A stretch of 23,590 bases of DNA from an uncultured Alphaproteobacteria bacterium (GTDB lineage: Bacteria > Pseudomonadota > Alphaproteobacteria > Sphingomonadales > Sphingomonadaceae), in contig CAJAHV010000279.1 of NCBI GenBank assembly GCA_903939555.1, positions 1 through 23,590 of the forward strand, read 5' to 3'. Position numbers and translations under genes: made by a program. Below are positions 23,019 through 23,590 of the stretch, piece by piece. Every line of letters starts with the position of its first letter. The stretch's first letter is position 1. The notes beneath the pieces were generated by a model. That model saw nothing but the letters and a program-made list of their open reading frames with translations. It was not told the origin of the DNA and made no database searches.

Positions 23019-23590
23019 ATGGACCAGATCGTCATCCGCGGTGGCCGCCCGCTCAAAGGCCGCATTCCCATCTCCGGCGCCAAAAACGCCGCACTCACGC
23101 TGATGCCGTGCGCGTTGCTGACCGACGAGCCGTTGACGCTGCGCAACCTGCCGCGCCTCGCCGATATCGATACCTTCGGGCATCTGCTCAACAACCACGG
23201 CCTGTCGACGACGATCGAAGGCACATCGCCCGATGAATTCGGCCGGGTGATGACGGTGCGCGCCAACCGCATCACCTCCACGGTCGCGCCCTATGATATC
23301 GTCCGCAAGATGCGCGCCTCGATCCTCGTGCTCGGGCCGCTGCTCGCCCGCGCAGGCGAAGCCACCGTGTCACTGCCCGGCGGCTGCGCCATCGGCAACC
23401 GGCCGATCGATCTGCATCTCAAGGCGCTCGAACATCTGGGGGCTGAAATCGAGCTCGCCGCCGGCTATGTGAAGGCGACCGCCAAGGGCGGGCTGCCGGG
23501 TGGCCGCTACGTCTTCCCGATGGTCAGCGTCGGTGCCACCGAAAATGCCGTGATGGCGGCCGTGCTGGCGCGCGGGCCGTCCATTCTCGA
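23019..23590 (+). CDS. murA: UDP-N-acetylglucosamine 1-carboxyvinyltransferase, 5' part
   Basis: The first 190 residues of about 420 are present; the gene runs off the right edge. It starts at ATG 23019 (MDQIVIRGG). ISGAKNAAL (18-26) contains Lys22 and Asn23 of the active site, VAPYDIVRKMRASILVLGPLLAR (89-111) is the conserved UDP-sugar segment, and LPGGCAIGNRPIDLH holds the catalytic cysteine Cys123, the residue attacked by fosfomycin in related enzymes. VGATENAVMAAVLA follows. MurA performs the first committed step of peptidoglycan synthesis in the cytosol. It is 42 bases downstream of rarD. Confidence 0.97.
   Translation, partial: MDQIVIRGGRPLKGRIPISGAKNAALTLMPCALLTDEPLTLRNLPRLADIDTFGHLLNNHGLSTTIEGTSPDEFGRVMTVRANRITSTVAPYDIVRKMRASILVLGPLLARAGEATVSLPGGCAIGNRPIDLHLKALEHLGAEIELAAGYVKATAKGGLPGGRYVFPMVSVGATENAVMAAVLARGPSIL

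Overview
The window is GC-rich DNA from an alphaproteobacterium, most likely of the Sphingomonadales. The reasons are a UPF0262 gene (an alphaproteobacterial family), two large TonB-dependent receptors in the sphingomonad style, and many secreted periplasmic proteins. I cannot name the genus. I see no rRNA, tRNA, CRISPR array or intact insertion sequence.

Layout. (1) 1-2760 is accessory, partly decayed sequence. It holds the 5' part of a minus-strand secreted protein, a 500-base stretch with a possible gene remnant, and a divergent pair made of a periplasmic DsrE-like protein and a TsdA-like dihaem cytochrome. (2) 2764-12153 looks like a sugar-acid catabolic locus. Minus-strand unit A is a FAH-family hydrolase followed by an SDR dehydrogenase. 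Minus-strand unit B is a TonB receptor, then a rhamnonate-dehydratase-like enolase-superfamily enzyme, then an MFS transporter. Plus-strand unit C is an IclR regulator followed by L-lactate dehydrogenase. (3) 12238-17345 is a tightly packed plus-strand cluster: a secreted beta-propeller, a monohaem cytochrome with a C-terminal helix-hairpin-helix domain, a secreted cupin, a siderophore-type TonB receptor and a PiuC/YbiX dioxygenase. (4) 17346-17707 is non-coding and may carry an IS end relic. (5) 17708-23590 is ordinary chromosome: dctA, a small membrane protein divergent from a serine hydrolase, UPF0262, a hypothetical gene, dcd, rarD and the start of murA.

How the genes may work together. 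Dehydratase, SDR, FAH hydrolase and L-lactate dehydrogenase match the diketo-hydrolase route known for L-rhamnose (Sphingomonas) and L-fucose (Xanthomonas): sugar acid, 2-keto-3-deoxy acid, 2,4-diketo acid, then pyruvate plus L-lactate, with lactate oxidised to pyruvate. The unusual point is that the dehydratase carries a clear twin-arginine signal peptide, so the first step may be periplasmic, with the receptor importing substrate across the outer membrane and the MFS carrier importing the dehydrated product. An 18-bp motif lies upstream of both catabolic units, with a weaker inverted match upstream of the propeller cluster. It is a candidate IclR-type operator or shared promoter element, and the only sequence hint that the periplasmic redox genes belong to the same regulon. 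No dehydrogenase or lactonase that would make the sugar acid is recognisable.
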